From positions 1 to 24,782 of the forward strand of contig CAZNVM010000014.1 in NCBI GenBank assembly GCA_964576215.1: DNA of 24,782 nucleotides, in the 5' to 3' direction. The notes under the pieces were generated by a model. It saw only the letters and a list, made by a program, of their open reading frames with translations, searched no databases and was not told the DNA's origin. The translations under genes were made by a program, and so were the position numbers. This document shows, in pieces, positions 8,126 through 15,678 of the stretch. Numbering within the stretch: the first letter of the stretch is position 1; each line of letters begins with the position of its first letter. Source of the DNA: JAVBSX01 sp964576215 (GTDB lineage Bacteria; Planctomycetota; Planctomycetia; Pirellulales; Thermoguttaceae).

Positions 8126-10975
8126 ATGAATCGCATTGCGTCCGCCAAAGCTGTTAAATCCCGCAAAACTCATCTCAAAAAAACACCGGCGAAACCGGCG
8201 ACCAAACGCACGGAACGCCTTACGCTTTATGACCGGCTTTCGCAATTAACGTACAAGCAAGCCTGCGATATGCTCGGACCGGACGGTTCTCACTTGCTCC
8301 GGCGTTTTTTTTCGCTGGATTCCCTCGACGCTCAAAACGACATCTTTTTGGACGAAAATCTCTTCCGGCTTTCGATTCATGAACCGTGGATCGCGCCGGC
8401 CACCGTAAGCGTTGTGCTCACTCCCGAAAGAAAACACAAGCTCGCCGCCTTCTGCTCGCATTGCAACCCGGAGCGTTTGCCGAACCGGTTTTGCGAGCAT
8501 ACGGCGGCAACGCTGCAATTTTTACTTGAGGAAAAAACGCTTATCGGCCTGGCAGCGGTGCCAGACCTTGAAACGCCGCTGGAATTATTGTCCGAAAAAA
8601 AACTCCGTGAACGTGCCCTGCATGAACGCGACGAGCGTTCCCGGATTGAAAAATACCGTGTCAAGGCGACCGACAACTCGACACCCTGGACCGACTATCT
8701 TGTCAGCAGCGAAATCTCCGGAAAAACCTACCGGGTCGCTCTGCGCGGCACCGAAAACGGCGATTCCTACTGCTCCTGTCCCGATTTTCGTACAAACCGG
8801 CTCGGAACCTGCAAGCATATCATGTATCTGCTTCGTCGTGTCGGGAAACAGTTCAGCGACCGCGAACTGAATCAACCGTACAAAAATCATGAAGCCATTG
8901 TCTATCTCCGATACGGTGAAAAACGCACGCTTCATCTCGCTCTGCCGGACAAGACGAAGGAGTGTGATTGCGAGGAATGTCAGGAGGTGTCAAGACTTGC
9001 GAAAAAATTTCTTGCCGGTCCCGTCGACGATCCCCATGCCTTGCTCAAGACCGTCTCGAAACTCGAAGCTGCCGGGCAGACCGTAACGATCTACCCGGAC
9101 GCCGAAGAGTGGATTCGCGACCGTCTTCACAGAGACCGAATTGCCTCCACGGTTGCCGAAATCCGCTTGAATCCTCAAAAGCATCCGTTACGAAAATCGT
9201 TGCTTGGCGTCGAGTTGTTGCCCTATCAGCTTGATGGTATCGCGTTTGCCGTCGGGGCAGGCCGGGCGATTCTTGCCGACGACATGGGACTCGGCAAAAC
9301 GATCCAGGGGATCGGCGTCGCGGAAATGCTGGCTCGGTATGCGGAAATCAAGAAGGTGCTGATCGTCTGTCCCGCTTCGGTCAAATCGCAGTGGAAATCT
9401 GAGATTTCCAGGTTTGCCCCGCACCGTGAAGCCCAGGTCGTTCTCGGCGGCGCAAAGGAGCGTTTCGAAAAATACGATAATAGTACGTTTTTCACCATTT
9501 GCAATTACGAGCAGGTGATGCGTGATCTGTTGCCGATTGAACGGACCAAGTGGGACCTTATCATCCTCGACGAAGGGCAACGCATCAAAAATTGGGAAGC
9601 AAAAACAAGCAAGGCGATCAAAGCCCTGAAATCGCCTTACGCCCTTGTCTTGAGTGGGACGCCGATGGAGAACCGGATCGACGAACTTTACTCCGTCGTC
9701 CAGTTCATCGACGACCGGCACCTGCTTCCGGCATATCGGTTCTTTCACCGACACCGAATCGTCGAGGATTCCGGCCGCGTTGCCGGTTACAAAAATCTCG
9801 ACGAGCTACGAAAACAGCTTGAACCGATTTTGTTGCGTCGGACCAAGGAATCCGTGAGTCTTCAGCTCCCGGAACGGACGACGGAGATCGTTCGCATTGC
9901 CCCGACCGAGGAACAACTTGAGATACACGCCGGACACATGATGACCGTTGCGAGTATTGTAGGTAAAGCGTACATTTCGGAGATGGACCTGCTTCGGCTT
10001 CAAAAGGCGTTGCTTGCCGCAAGAATGTCCGCCGACAGCACCTTTCTCGTCAACAAGTCGAAACCGGCTTTTTCGAGCAAGCTGGAGCGGCTTGAAGAAT
10101 TGCTGGACGAACTGTTCAACGAGCCGGACCGCAAAATCGTACTTTTTTCCGAATGGACGACGATGCTGGACATGATCGAACCGATTTTGCACAAAAACAA
10201 GGCCGGCTTCGTGCGACTCGACGGCTCCGTGCCGCAAAAGAAACGGCAATTGCTTGTCCGACAATTCATGGACGATCCCGCTTGCCGCGTTTTCGTTACG
10301 ACAAATGCGGGTTCCGTCGGCTTGAACCTGCAGGCGGCAAACACGGTCGTCAACGTTGATCTCCCCTGGAATCCGGCGATTTTGGAGCAGCGGATCGGTC
10401 GCGCCCACCGCATGGGCCAAAAGCGGCAAGTCCAGGTCTTTTTGCTTGTTACGGAGCAAACGATTGAGGAGTCCATGCTCGGCACGCTTTCGGCGAAACA
10501 TGATTTGGCTCTCGCGGCCCTCGACATCGGCAGCGACGTGAGCGAGGTGATGATGAAATCCGGTGTCGAGGAACTCAAGCGGCGGCTGGAGGTTTTGCTC
10601 GGTTCAAAATTGGCGGCACCGGAAGATCGTACCGACAAAGCGGCGGCAAAACAAACGGTCGAAATCGTACAGCCCCAAAGCGAAAAACAGGAGCAAATTG
10701 CCCAGGCGGGCGGCGAGATTCTTGAATCGATCATCAAGTTTGTTGGAACACTGACTCAACCGCTTACGCAACCAGGGGTACAGCCCCCGGCTCTTGTAAC
10801 GGCGGCGCGTGAAGTGGTGCCACTTGTTCAAAAGACGGTCTCCGAAGCGGTCCGTCTCGAAACGGATTCCGACGGCAAGACGAAATTGTCGTTTACTCTC
10901 CCGGAAAAACCGGTCCTCGACGGTTTGCTCCAGGCCGCTTCGCAATGGTTGCAAAACATTGCTGGCAACCGGTAG
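8126..10975 (+). CDS. SNF2-family helicase/ATPase with SWIM zinc finger
   Basis: DNA-dependent ATPase of the bacterial SNF2 (HepA/RapA-like) superfamily 2, likely remodelling protein-DNA or RNA polymerase complexes. It has 949 residues. N-terminal basic stretch (KSRKTHLKK), then a Cys/His cluster C110SHC...C123EH that looks like a degenerate SWIM finger, then a canonical SWIM finger C216SC...C229KH231. A further CDCEEC cluster follows near residue 280. The ATPase core has Walker A DDMGLGKT (K391), DEGQ as Walker B (D482-E483), LSGTPMENR (motif III) and QRIGRAHRMGQ (motif VI, from Q755). A C-terminal extension of about 120 residues is unassigned. I prefer ATG 8126 because the basic N-terminus starts there; an in-frame ATG at 8060 would add 22 residues of unremarkable sequence. 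Neither start has a well-spaced Shine-Dalgarno. It is transcribed divergently from the AI-2E permease gene. Confidence 0.9.
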   Translation: MNRIASAKAVKSRKTHLKKTPAKPATKRTERLTLYDRLSQLTYKQACDMLGPDGSHLLRRFFSLDSLDAQNDIFLDENLFRLSIHEPWIAPATVSVVLTPERKHKLAAFCSHCNPERLPNRFCEHTAATLQFLLEEKTLIGLAAVPDLETPLELLSEKKLRERALHERDERSRIEKYRVKATDNSTPWTDYLVSSEISGKTYRVALRGTENGDSYCSCPDFRTNRLGTCKHIMYLLRRVGKQFSDRELNQPYKNHEAIVYLRYGEKRTLHLALPDKTKECDCEECQEVSRLAKKFLAGPVDDPHALLKTVSKLEAAGQTVTIYPDAEEWIRDRLHRDRIASTVAEIRLNPQKHPLRKSLLGVELLPYQLDGIAFAVGAGRAILADDMGLGKTIQGIGVAEMLARYAEIKKVLIVCPASVKSQWKSEISRFAPHREAQVVLGGAKERFEKYDNSTFFTICNYEQVMRDLLPIERTKWDLIILDEGQRIKNWEAKTSKAIKALKSPYALVLSGTPMENRIDELYSVVQFIDDRHLLPAYRFFHRHRIVEDSGRVAGYKNLDELRKQLEPILLRRTKESVSLQLPERTTEIVRIAPTEEQLEIHAGHMMTVASIVGKAYISEMDLLRLQKALLAARMSADSTFLVNKSKPAFSSKLERLEELLDELFNEPDRKIVLFSEWTTMLDMIEPILHKNKAGFVRLDGSVPQKKRQLLVRQFMDDPACRVFVTTNAGSVGLNLQAANTVVNVDLPWNPAILEQRIGRAHRMGQKRQVQVFLLVTEQTIEESMLGTLSAKHDLALAALDIGSDVSEVMMKSGVEELKRRLEVLLGSKLAAPEDRTDKAAAKQTVEIVQPQSEKQEQIAQAGGEILESIIKFVGTLTQPLTQPGVQPPALVTAAREVVPLVQKTVSEAVRLETDSDGKTKLSFTLPEKPVLDGLLQAASQWLQNIAGNR

Positions 10976-11033
10976 TGTTGGATTCGGTTTGGTATTAACT
11001 TTGTTATTTGAGTACTGTTTCGGGTTCGAAGAA

Positions 11034-11110
11034 GTGCGCCCTTAATAGCTCGGGGCAACCCACAATACTGCGCCCTTATTTCCCAATCGATGATAAGGGA
11101 ATAAGGACGC
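11034..11110. other. Direct repeats and hairpin between convergent genes
   Basis: The 245-bp gap between the SNF2 and EF-G stop codons holds two direct TGCGCCCTTA repeats (11034-11043 and 11069-11078). The second starts a stem: GCGCCCTTATTTCCC (11070-11084) pairs with GGGAATAAGGACGC (11097-11110), with one mismatch and one bulge. No T-run follows, so it is not a classical intrinsic terminator. It may still end or protect both convergent transcripts. Confidence 0.5.
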
Positions 11111-11220
11111 GTCGATTGATGGCTCATACGGCTGTTAAGGACGCAAAACGGCACCCGTTTACCCGGAAAACAAGGGACAAGCGAGAGCAATACCAAGCTG
11201 AATTCACCGGTTCCCGTTTC

Positions 11221-13293
11221 CTACTTCCTGCTTTCCCGTACAATTTCCTCCTGAATGGAATTCGGTACTTTTTTGTACCTGGCGAACTCCATGGAAAACG
11301 TTCCCTGCCCTTGTGTCATGCTGCGGAGCGTTGTGGAATAACCAAACGTTTCGGCAAGCGGGATTTCCCCTTCGATTCGCGTCGTCGCTCCGACCGTTTC
11401 CGTTACGATAATGAGACCCCGGCGTGAATTGACATCGCCGACGACGTTTCCCTGGAATTGGCTCGGACATTCGATTTCCAGCTTCATAATCGGTTCCAGC
11501 AGCGTCGGCTTCATTCGCGGAAACGTTTCCCGCAAGGCCGTTTGAGCGCAAATCCGAAACGCCAGGTCACTGCTGTCCACCGTGTGAAACGAGCCGTCAT
11601 TGATTAAAATCGAAAGGTTGACGACCGGAAAACCGGCAATCGGACCTTTGGCAAGTGAACCGCGAAAACCCTTTTCAATCGCCGGGATGTAATTTTGCGG
11701 AATCGTACCGCCGGTGATCTTGTCTTCGAAAAGAAACGTTTCGGTGGTGTCCGAGTCTTCCGGGATTGGCGACATGGTTCCCACGATATGGGCGTACTGT
11801 CCGCTTCCGCCGGACTGTTTTTTGTGCTTAACGTCAAAATCGACCGCAACGGTCGGAGCTTCCCGGTAATTGACCTTCGGCGGTGATGTGATGACGTCGA
11901 TCTTGTATTCCCGGCGAATTCGTTCAACGTAAACTTCCAGATGCAATTCGCCCATTCCGGCCATGAGCGTTTCGTTGGTTTCCTGATCCGACGTGATCGT
12001 AAGCGTCGGGTCCTCCTTACGGAAACGGTACAACGCCTTGCCGAGCCGGTCGGCGTCACGGGTTTGGGCCGCTTTGATCGCAATCTGAATCACCGGTTCC
12101 GGAACGTAAATCGACTCAAGTGTACAATAATCCGGTTTCGCCGCAAACGTGTCGCCGCTGTTGCAATCGATCCCGATTACGGCGACAATGTCTCCCGCTT
12201 CGGCGGTTTCCAGCTCCTCCCGCTGTTCGGCGTGCATCCGGAAAATCCGGCTGATTCGCTGCTTCTCGCCGGTTCGCTGGTTATAATACGTCGTTCCCCG
12301 GACCAATGTTCCCTGGTAAATCCGCATGTACGTCAACGTCCCATATGGGTCCTCAACGATCTTGAACGCCATCGCCACGAACGGTTTGTCCACGTCGGGA
12401 TAAAGTTGAATCTTTTCTGCCGTCTGCTGTCTGCCGTCTGCCGTCTGTTCGCAATCCAACGGCGACGGCAAATACAATGCAATCGCGTCCAGGAGCGGTT
12501 GGATTCCTTTGTTTTTGTACGCGGAACCGAGAAACACCGGGGTCAACTGCCGCGACCAAACCGCTTGCCGAACAACGCGATGAACCAAATCGAGCGACGG
12601 TTCTTCGTCAGAAAGAAGTTTTTCCATGAGTTCGTCGCTGAACATGGAGAGAGCTTCAAGCAGGTATTGCCTTGATTTTTTATGTTCAGCCCGGAGTTCC
12701 TCGGGAACCGGTTCGTATCGGACCGTTTCTCCCTGGGGACCGTCGAAGTAGATCGCTTTTCCTTCGAGCAGATCGACAACCCCTTCGAAATTCGCCTCCT
12801 TTCCGATGGAAAGCTGCATCAAGACGGCGTTACAGTCGAGTTTTTCCTGAAGTTGCTTGACAACGCGGTCCGGGTCGGCCCCGACTCGGTCCATCTTGTT
12901 GATGAGCGCAATTCGTGGAATTCCGTAACGCTGCATTTGTCGGTCGATGGTGATCGATTGGGCCTGAACTCCGCCGACGGAACACAAGACAAGCACGGCA
13001 CCGTCGAGTACCCGCAAAGCCCGTTCGACCTCAACGGTAAAATCAACGTGACCGGGCGTATCGATTAAATTGATGGTCGTCTCTTTCCAGCGGACATTCG
13101 TCGCAGCACTGGAAATGGTAATCCCACGCTCCTGCTCCAGCTCCATGCTGTCCATGGTCGCACTTCCGTCATGAACTTCACCGAGTTTGTAAAGTTTTCC
13201 GGTGTAGAACAGAATACGCTCGCTGAGTGTCGTTTTGCCGGAATCAATATGGGCGGAAATTCCGATGTTACGCAATCGGGAAATGTCGGACAT
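11221..13293 (-). CDS. fusA: Translation elongation factor G (spd/mitochondrial EF-G1-like)
   Basis: GTPase that translocates tRNA-mRNA on the ribosome. It has 690 residues, close to the usual 690-700. G1 AHIDSGKTT (residues 14-22), switch I ERGITISSAAT, G3 DTPGHVDF, G4 NKMD and G5 GSAYKNKG are all intact. Domain II (FVAMAFKIVEDPYG), domain III (MGELHLEV), domain IV (SGGSGQYAH, GSFHTVDSSDLAF) and domain V (SRRGLI, RSMTQGQGTF) follow. Ser in AHIDSGKTT, where standard bacterial EF-G has Ala, is typical of spdEFG1 and mitochondrial EF-G1. This fits a planctomycete and suggests the translocation rather than the recycling paralogue. Oddity: the linker between the G domain and domain II (about residues 282-293, EQTADGRQQTAEK) is encoded by a 7-nt tandem repeat. 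The start has no Shine-Dalgarno, and a heptamer array lies immediately upstream. It is a lone gene with no rpsL/rpsG/tuf neighbours. Confidence 0.95.
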   Translation of the reverse strand: MSDISRLRNIGISAHIDSGKTTLSERILFYTGKLYKLGEVHDGSATMDSMELEQERGITISSAATNVRWKETTINLIDTPGHVDFTVEVERALRVLDGAVLVLCSVGGVQAQSITIDRQMQRYGIPRIALINKMDRVGADPDRVVKQLQEKLDCNAVLMQLSIGKEANFEGVVDLLEGKAIYFDGPQGETVRYEPVPEELRAEHKKSRQYLLEALSMFSDELMEKLLSDEEPSLDLVHRVVRQAVWSRQLTPVFLGSAYKNKGIQPLLDAIALYLPSPLDCEQTADGRQQTAEKIQLYPDVDKPFVAMAFKIVEDPYGTLTYMRIYQGTLVRGTTYYNQRTGEKQRISRIFRMHAEQREELETAEAGDIVAVIGIDCNSGDTFAAKPDYCTLESIYVPEPVIQIAIKAAQTRDADRLGKALYRFRKEDPTLTITSDQETNETLMAGMGELHLEVYVERIRREYKIDVITSPPKVNYREAPTVAVDFDVKHKKQSGGSGQYAHIVGTMSPIPEDSDTTETFLFEDKITGGTIPQNYIPAIEKGFRGSLAKGPIAGFPVVNLSILINDGSFHTVDSSDLAFRICAQTALRETFPRMKPTLLEPIMKLEIECPSQFQGNVVGDVNSRRGLIIVTETVGATTRIEGEIPLAETFGYSTTLRSMTQGQGTFSMEFARYKKVPNSIQEEIVRESRK
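12417..12447 (-). repeat. Heptamer array inside the EF-G coding sequence
   Basis: Four tandem 7-nt units on the + strand (CTGCCGT, CTGCTGT, CTGCCGT, CTGCCGT) followed by CTG. On the coding strand these are ACGGCAG/ACAGCAG words, the same two words as in E1 at 1127-1154. The array stays in frame and encodes QTADGRQQTA. Confidence 0.9.
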
Positions 13294-13299
13294 GGCAGG

Positions 13300-13320
13300 C
13301 TTCAGGTTTCAGGCTTCAGG
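13300..13320. repeat. Three-unit heptamer array in the EF-G leader
   Basis: CTTCAGG-TTTCAGG-CTTCAGG, ending 6 bp before the EF-G start codon (minus strand). It occupies the place where a Shine-Dalgarno would be; on the coding strand it is rich in CCTGAAG/CCTGAAA. Confidence 0.8.
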
Positions 13321-13340
13321 GTCACGAGTTCGGAAACTGG

Positions 13341-13368
13341 AGTATAGGCTACAGTCTCCACTCCAAAA
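13341..13368 (-). promoter_or_regulatory. Possible EF-G promoter
   Basis: On the minus strand, TATACT (13346-13341) with TTTTGG (13368-13363) 16 nt upstream. The -10 is good and the -35 weak. The surrounding sequence has a TGGAGT/ACTCCA inverted repeat (about 13338-13365) that could be an operator or chance. Confidence 0.35.
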
Positions 13369-13575
13369 CAAGAAGGAGGGGTGTACAGTGGGATGTAACT
13401 GTGGAGTCTTTTTTGGCCGGTATCCCGTGAAAAAACGGAAAAATCCTTTCAATTGGGTCTCATTCCGTTTGAAAAAGCCGTATTTCCCGGCAAAGGGTTG
13501 CTTACTCGTCGATCAAATGTAAGAATAAGACGGTGTATTTTAAACTTTTGCTGCATCCTCTCAAAAGGTAACAAA

Positions 13576-15201
13576 ATGACGTATCGTACCCGAAAAGGTA
13601 GTATCGTTCGGTCGTTGTCCCTGAGTCTTGTCGTTTTGACCGTACTTTTGCTCGGTGGTTTTTACGGCTGGAAACTTTTGGCCGGTGGGGTACGTGTCGA
13701 ATCCGCTCCGCAAATGGTGCAGGTCAAAAGGGAAACCTTTATACACGAAATCCTTGAAAAAGGGAGTGTTGAAAGTTCCATCAACGTGGATATCACCTGC
13801 GAAGTCGAAAGCGTGGGAGGCATTGTAATCATTAAAATCGTTGAAGAAGGAACGGACGTCAAAAAAGGCGACCTGCTTGTTGAGTTTGATTCTTCCACCT
13901 TTCAGGAGACCGTAAACAAGCAAGCGATTGCCGTGCTCAACAGCCAGGCGAAAAATTTTCAAGCGGAAGTCGATGTGAAAAATGCGGAACTGGAACTCGA
14001 AGAGTACAAGGAGGGTAAATACAAGGAATTACTCAAAGCGGCGGAGAACAAGATTCTTAAACAAAAGGAAGAGATGCGGAAAGCGGAGGATACGTTACGG
14101 TTTAATTCGAACCTCCTGGCTCGCGGATATATCACCGAATCGACGGTCGCGGCGGAAGAATTCAAGTTTCGACAGGCGGAAAACGACTTGATCGTCGCCG
14201 AAATGGAAAAAGACAACCTTATAAAATATACGGCGACAAAAACAATCAATTCGCTCGAAGCCAAAGTCGCCGCGGCAAAAGCAAAAATGAATTCGGATCA
14301 GGAAAGCCTTCAATTGGAAAAAAACCGGCTTGAACATCTCCAAAAGCAACTCGACAAGTGCAAAGTTTACGCCCCGCAAGACGGACAGGTCGTTTACGCT
14401 CCGCCGCGTTGGGGGGACGAATCCATGCTCATTCGGGAAGGACTCAAGGTTTACGAACGCCAACAGATCATCAAACTTCCCGATCCGACGAAAATGCAGG
14501 TCAAAGGGTTGGTCAACGAAGCGAGTATCCGGCTGGTGAAACCCGGTGATCCGGCAACAATTGAACTGGAAGCGTTTCCCAACCAGACGTTCAAAGGAAT
14601 CGTAAAGACGGTCAATGATTACCCGGAACCGACCGGCTGGAGTTCGCAGGGTATGGCCCGCGAGTACCAGACAACGGTTACGGTTTTGGACCCGCCCGCC
14701 GGAATCAAGCCCGGTTTGACCGCGAAGGTGAAAATTATCGTCAACGTGATTCCTGGAGCGTTGACGCTTCCGATTCAAGCGGTGTTCGAGTACGACAAGA
14801 AAATGTATTGCGTAACTTACAACGAAGGAAAATGGGACAAAATCGAGGTCAAAACCGGCCCGACGAATGATAAGCAGGTTGTGATCGAGTCCGGTTTGGA
14901 GGAAGGGGACGTGGTCGTTCTCAACGCTTGGCAGAATCGTGAGAAATTGAACCTTCCCAAGATCGACAAGGAGGAGGAATACTCCGGTCCGCTACAAAAC
15001 GAATTTGACAATCAAAGTCCCACTACCAACACGGACAAGCCGAGAGAAAGAGGTGGAACTCGTGGTCCCAAACCGGCCGCAGAGAAATCAACCGAGGCTT
15101 CAAAAGACGCATCGGAAAAGCAGCCCGAAAAAGTCGAAGAAGCCGCGACGACGCCGGAGGAAAAAACGAAAGCCAAAAGCGAGGCCAAAAAAGAAGAGTA
15201 A
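13576..15201 (+). CDS. Membrane-fusion / HlyD-type periplasmic adaptor protein
   Basis: Periplasmic adaptor anchored in the inner membrane, normally linking an ABC or RND transporter to the outside. It has 541 residues. One N-terminal membrane segment (residues about 13-35, SLSLVVLTVLLLGGFYGW). The first half-lipoyl motif (GSVESSINVDI, GTDVKKGDLLVEFD) lies near residues 60-98. A long charged alpha-helical hairpin or coiled coil (about 105-272) follows. The second half-lipoyl motif is CKVYAPQDGQVVY, then beta-barrel and membrane-proximal parts (MQVKGLVNEASIRLVKPGDPATIELEAFP; GLTAKVKI). The last 60 or so residues are a Lys/Glu/Ala/Pro-rich low-complexity tail. ATG 13576 is preceded by AAGG and starts just before the membrane helix; the longer frame to 13453 adds no recognisable sequence. 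Oddity: no transporter gene (MacB-like ABC or RND) is adjacent, so it is an orphan here. The tail could be periplasmic wall-spanning sequence. Confidence 0.85.
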   Translation: MTYRTRKGSIVRSLSLSLVVLTVLLLGGFYGWKLLAGGVRVESAPQMVQVKRETFIHEILEKGSVESSINVDITCEVESVGGIVIIKIVEEGTDVKKGDLLVEFDSSTFQETVNKQAIAVLNSQAKNFQAEVDVKNAELELEEYKEGKYKELLKAAENKILKQKEEMRKAEDTLRFNSNLLARGYITESTVAAEEFKFRQAENDLIVAEMEKDNLIKYTATKTINSLEAKVAAAKAKMNSDQESLQLEKNRLEHLQKQLDKCKVYAPQDGQVVYAPPRWGDESMLIREGLKVYERQQIIKLPDPTKMQVKGLVNEASIRLVKPGDPATIELEAFPNQTFKGIVKTVNDYPEPTGWSSQGMAREYQTTVTVLDPPAGIKPGLTAKVKIIVNVIPGALTLPIQAVFEYDKKMYCVTYNEGKWDKIEVKTGPTNDKQVVIESGLEEGDVVVLNAWQNREKLNLPKIDKEEEYSGPLQNEFDNQSPTTNTDKPRERGGTRGPKPAAEKSTEASKDASEKQPEKVEEAATTPEEKTKAKSEAKKEE

Positions 15202-15294
15202 GGAATCGTTTTGAAATGAAATCTCCTGAAAATCCGACCGCGACGAGGCGTAGGAATTATCCGGGTTAGCAGAGCGGGAAGCGTAAGCGAGAAA

Positions 15295-15365
15295 AGCACC
15301 CCAAGGGAATCGAACCCTCAATTACAGCTTGGGAAGCTATCGTGTTACCACTACACTAGGGGCGC
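15295..15365 (-). tRNA. tRNA-Gly(CCC)
   Basis: Read on the minus strand from 15365. The acceptor stem GCGCCCC pairs with GGGGTGC, there is a D-arm with GTGTAGTGGTAACAC, and the anticodon stem ATAGC/GCTGT encloses TTCCCAA, giving anticodon CCC (codon GGG). The T-arm is GAGGG-TTCGATT-CCCTT. Discriminator base U73, usual for bacterial tRNA-Gly. CCA is not encoded. Confidence 0.95.
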
Positions 15366-15380
15366 AAGACGTAAGCACCC

Positions 15381-15408
15381 ATTCTAGTCGAATCTGCGTC
15401 TTTCGCAA
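15381..15408 (-). promoter_or_regulatory. Promoter of tRNA-Gly
   Basis: On the minus strand, TTGCGA (15408-15403), a 16-nt spacer and TAGAAT (15386-15381). It is well placed, about 15 bp before the tRNA 5' end, and its -35 is 9 bp from R1 copy C. Confidence 0.6.
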
Positions 15409-15417
15409 GGGGTAAAC

Positions 15418-15594
15418 AGGAGGATTGCAAAGTCCCTGGGAACGCAGGCTTCCAGCCTGCGCGAAGGTTGCGGAATGAAGTCTCCGCCCGTTGCGGAATG
15501 AAGTCTCCGCCCTGCGCAGGTAGGATGCCTACGAACTCACTGGCAGGCTAAGAAGCCTGCGTTCCCAGGAAAAAAGCGACTTTGCAATCCTCCT
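15418..15594 (+). repeat. R1 palindromic repeat, copy C (longest copy)
   Basis: A 177-bp element with perfect 16-bp terminal inverted repeats (AGGAGGATTGCAAAGT at 15418-15433 and its complement at 15579-15594). Inside are inverted GGAACGCAGGCTTCCAGCC modules and a GTAGGATGCCTAC hairpin. A 23-bp unit (GTTGCGGAATGAAGTCTCCG plus CCC) is tandemly duplicated at 15467-15489 and 15490-15512. It separates the divergent tRNA-Gly and phosphodiesterase promoters. Confidence 0.93.
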
Positions 15595-15613
15595 GGACGC
15601 CCCGACCGCCAAC

Positions 15614-15642
15614 TTGACCGGAAAACCACGAAACGTTACAAT
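15614..15642 (+). promoter_or_regulatory. Sigma70-like promoter of the phosphodiesterase gene
   Basis: TTGACC (15614-15619), a 17-nt spacer and TACAAT (15637-15642). It starts 19 bp after R1 copy C, the same distance as at the aminotransferase gene. The leader is about 30 nt. Confidence 0.7.
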
Positions 15643-15678
15643 GAAGCAGTCCCGTGATTTAACCGTGATTGAGTTTCT

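Noticed and set aside
15202..15294. Terminator for the adaptor gene
   Set aside because: No convincing stem with a T-run was found between the adaptor stop and the tRNA.
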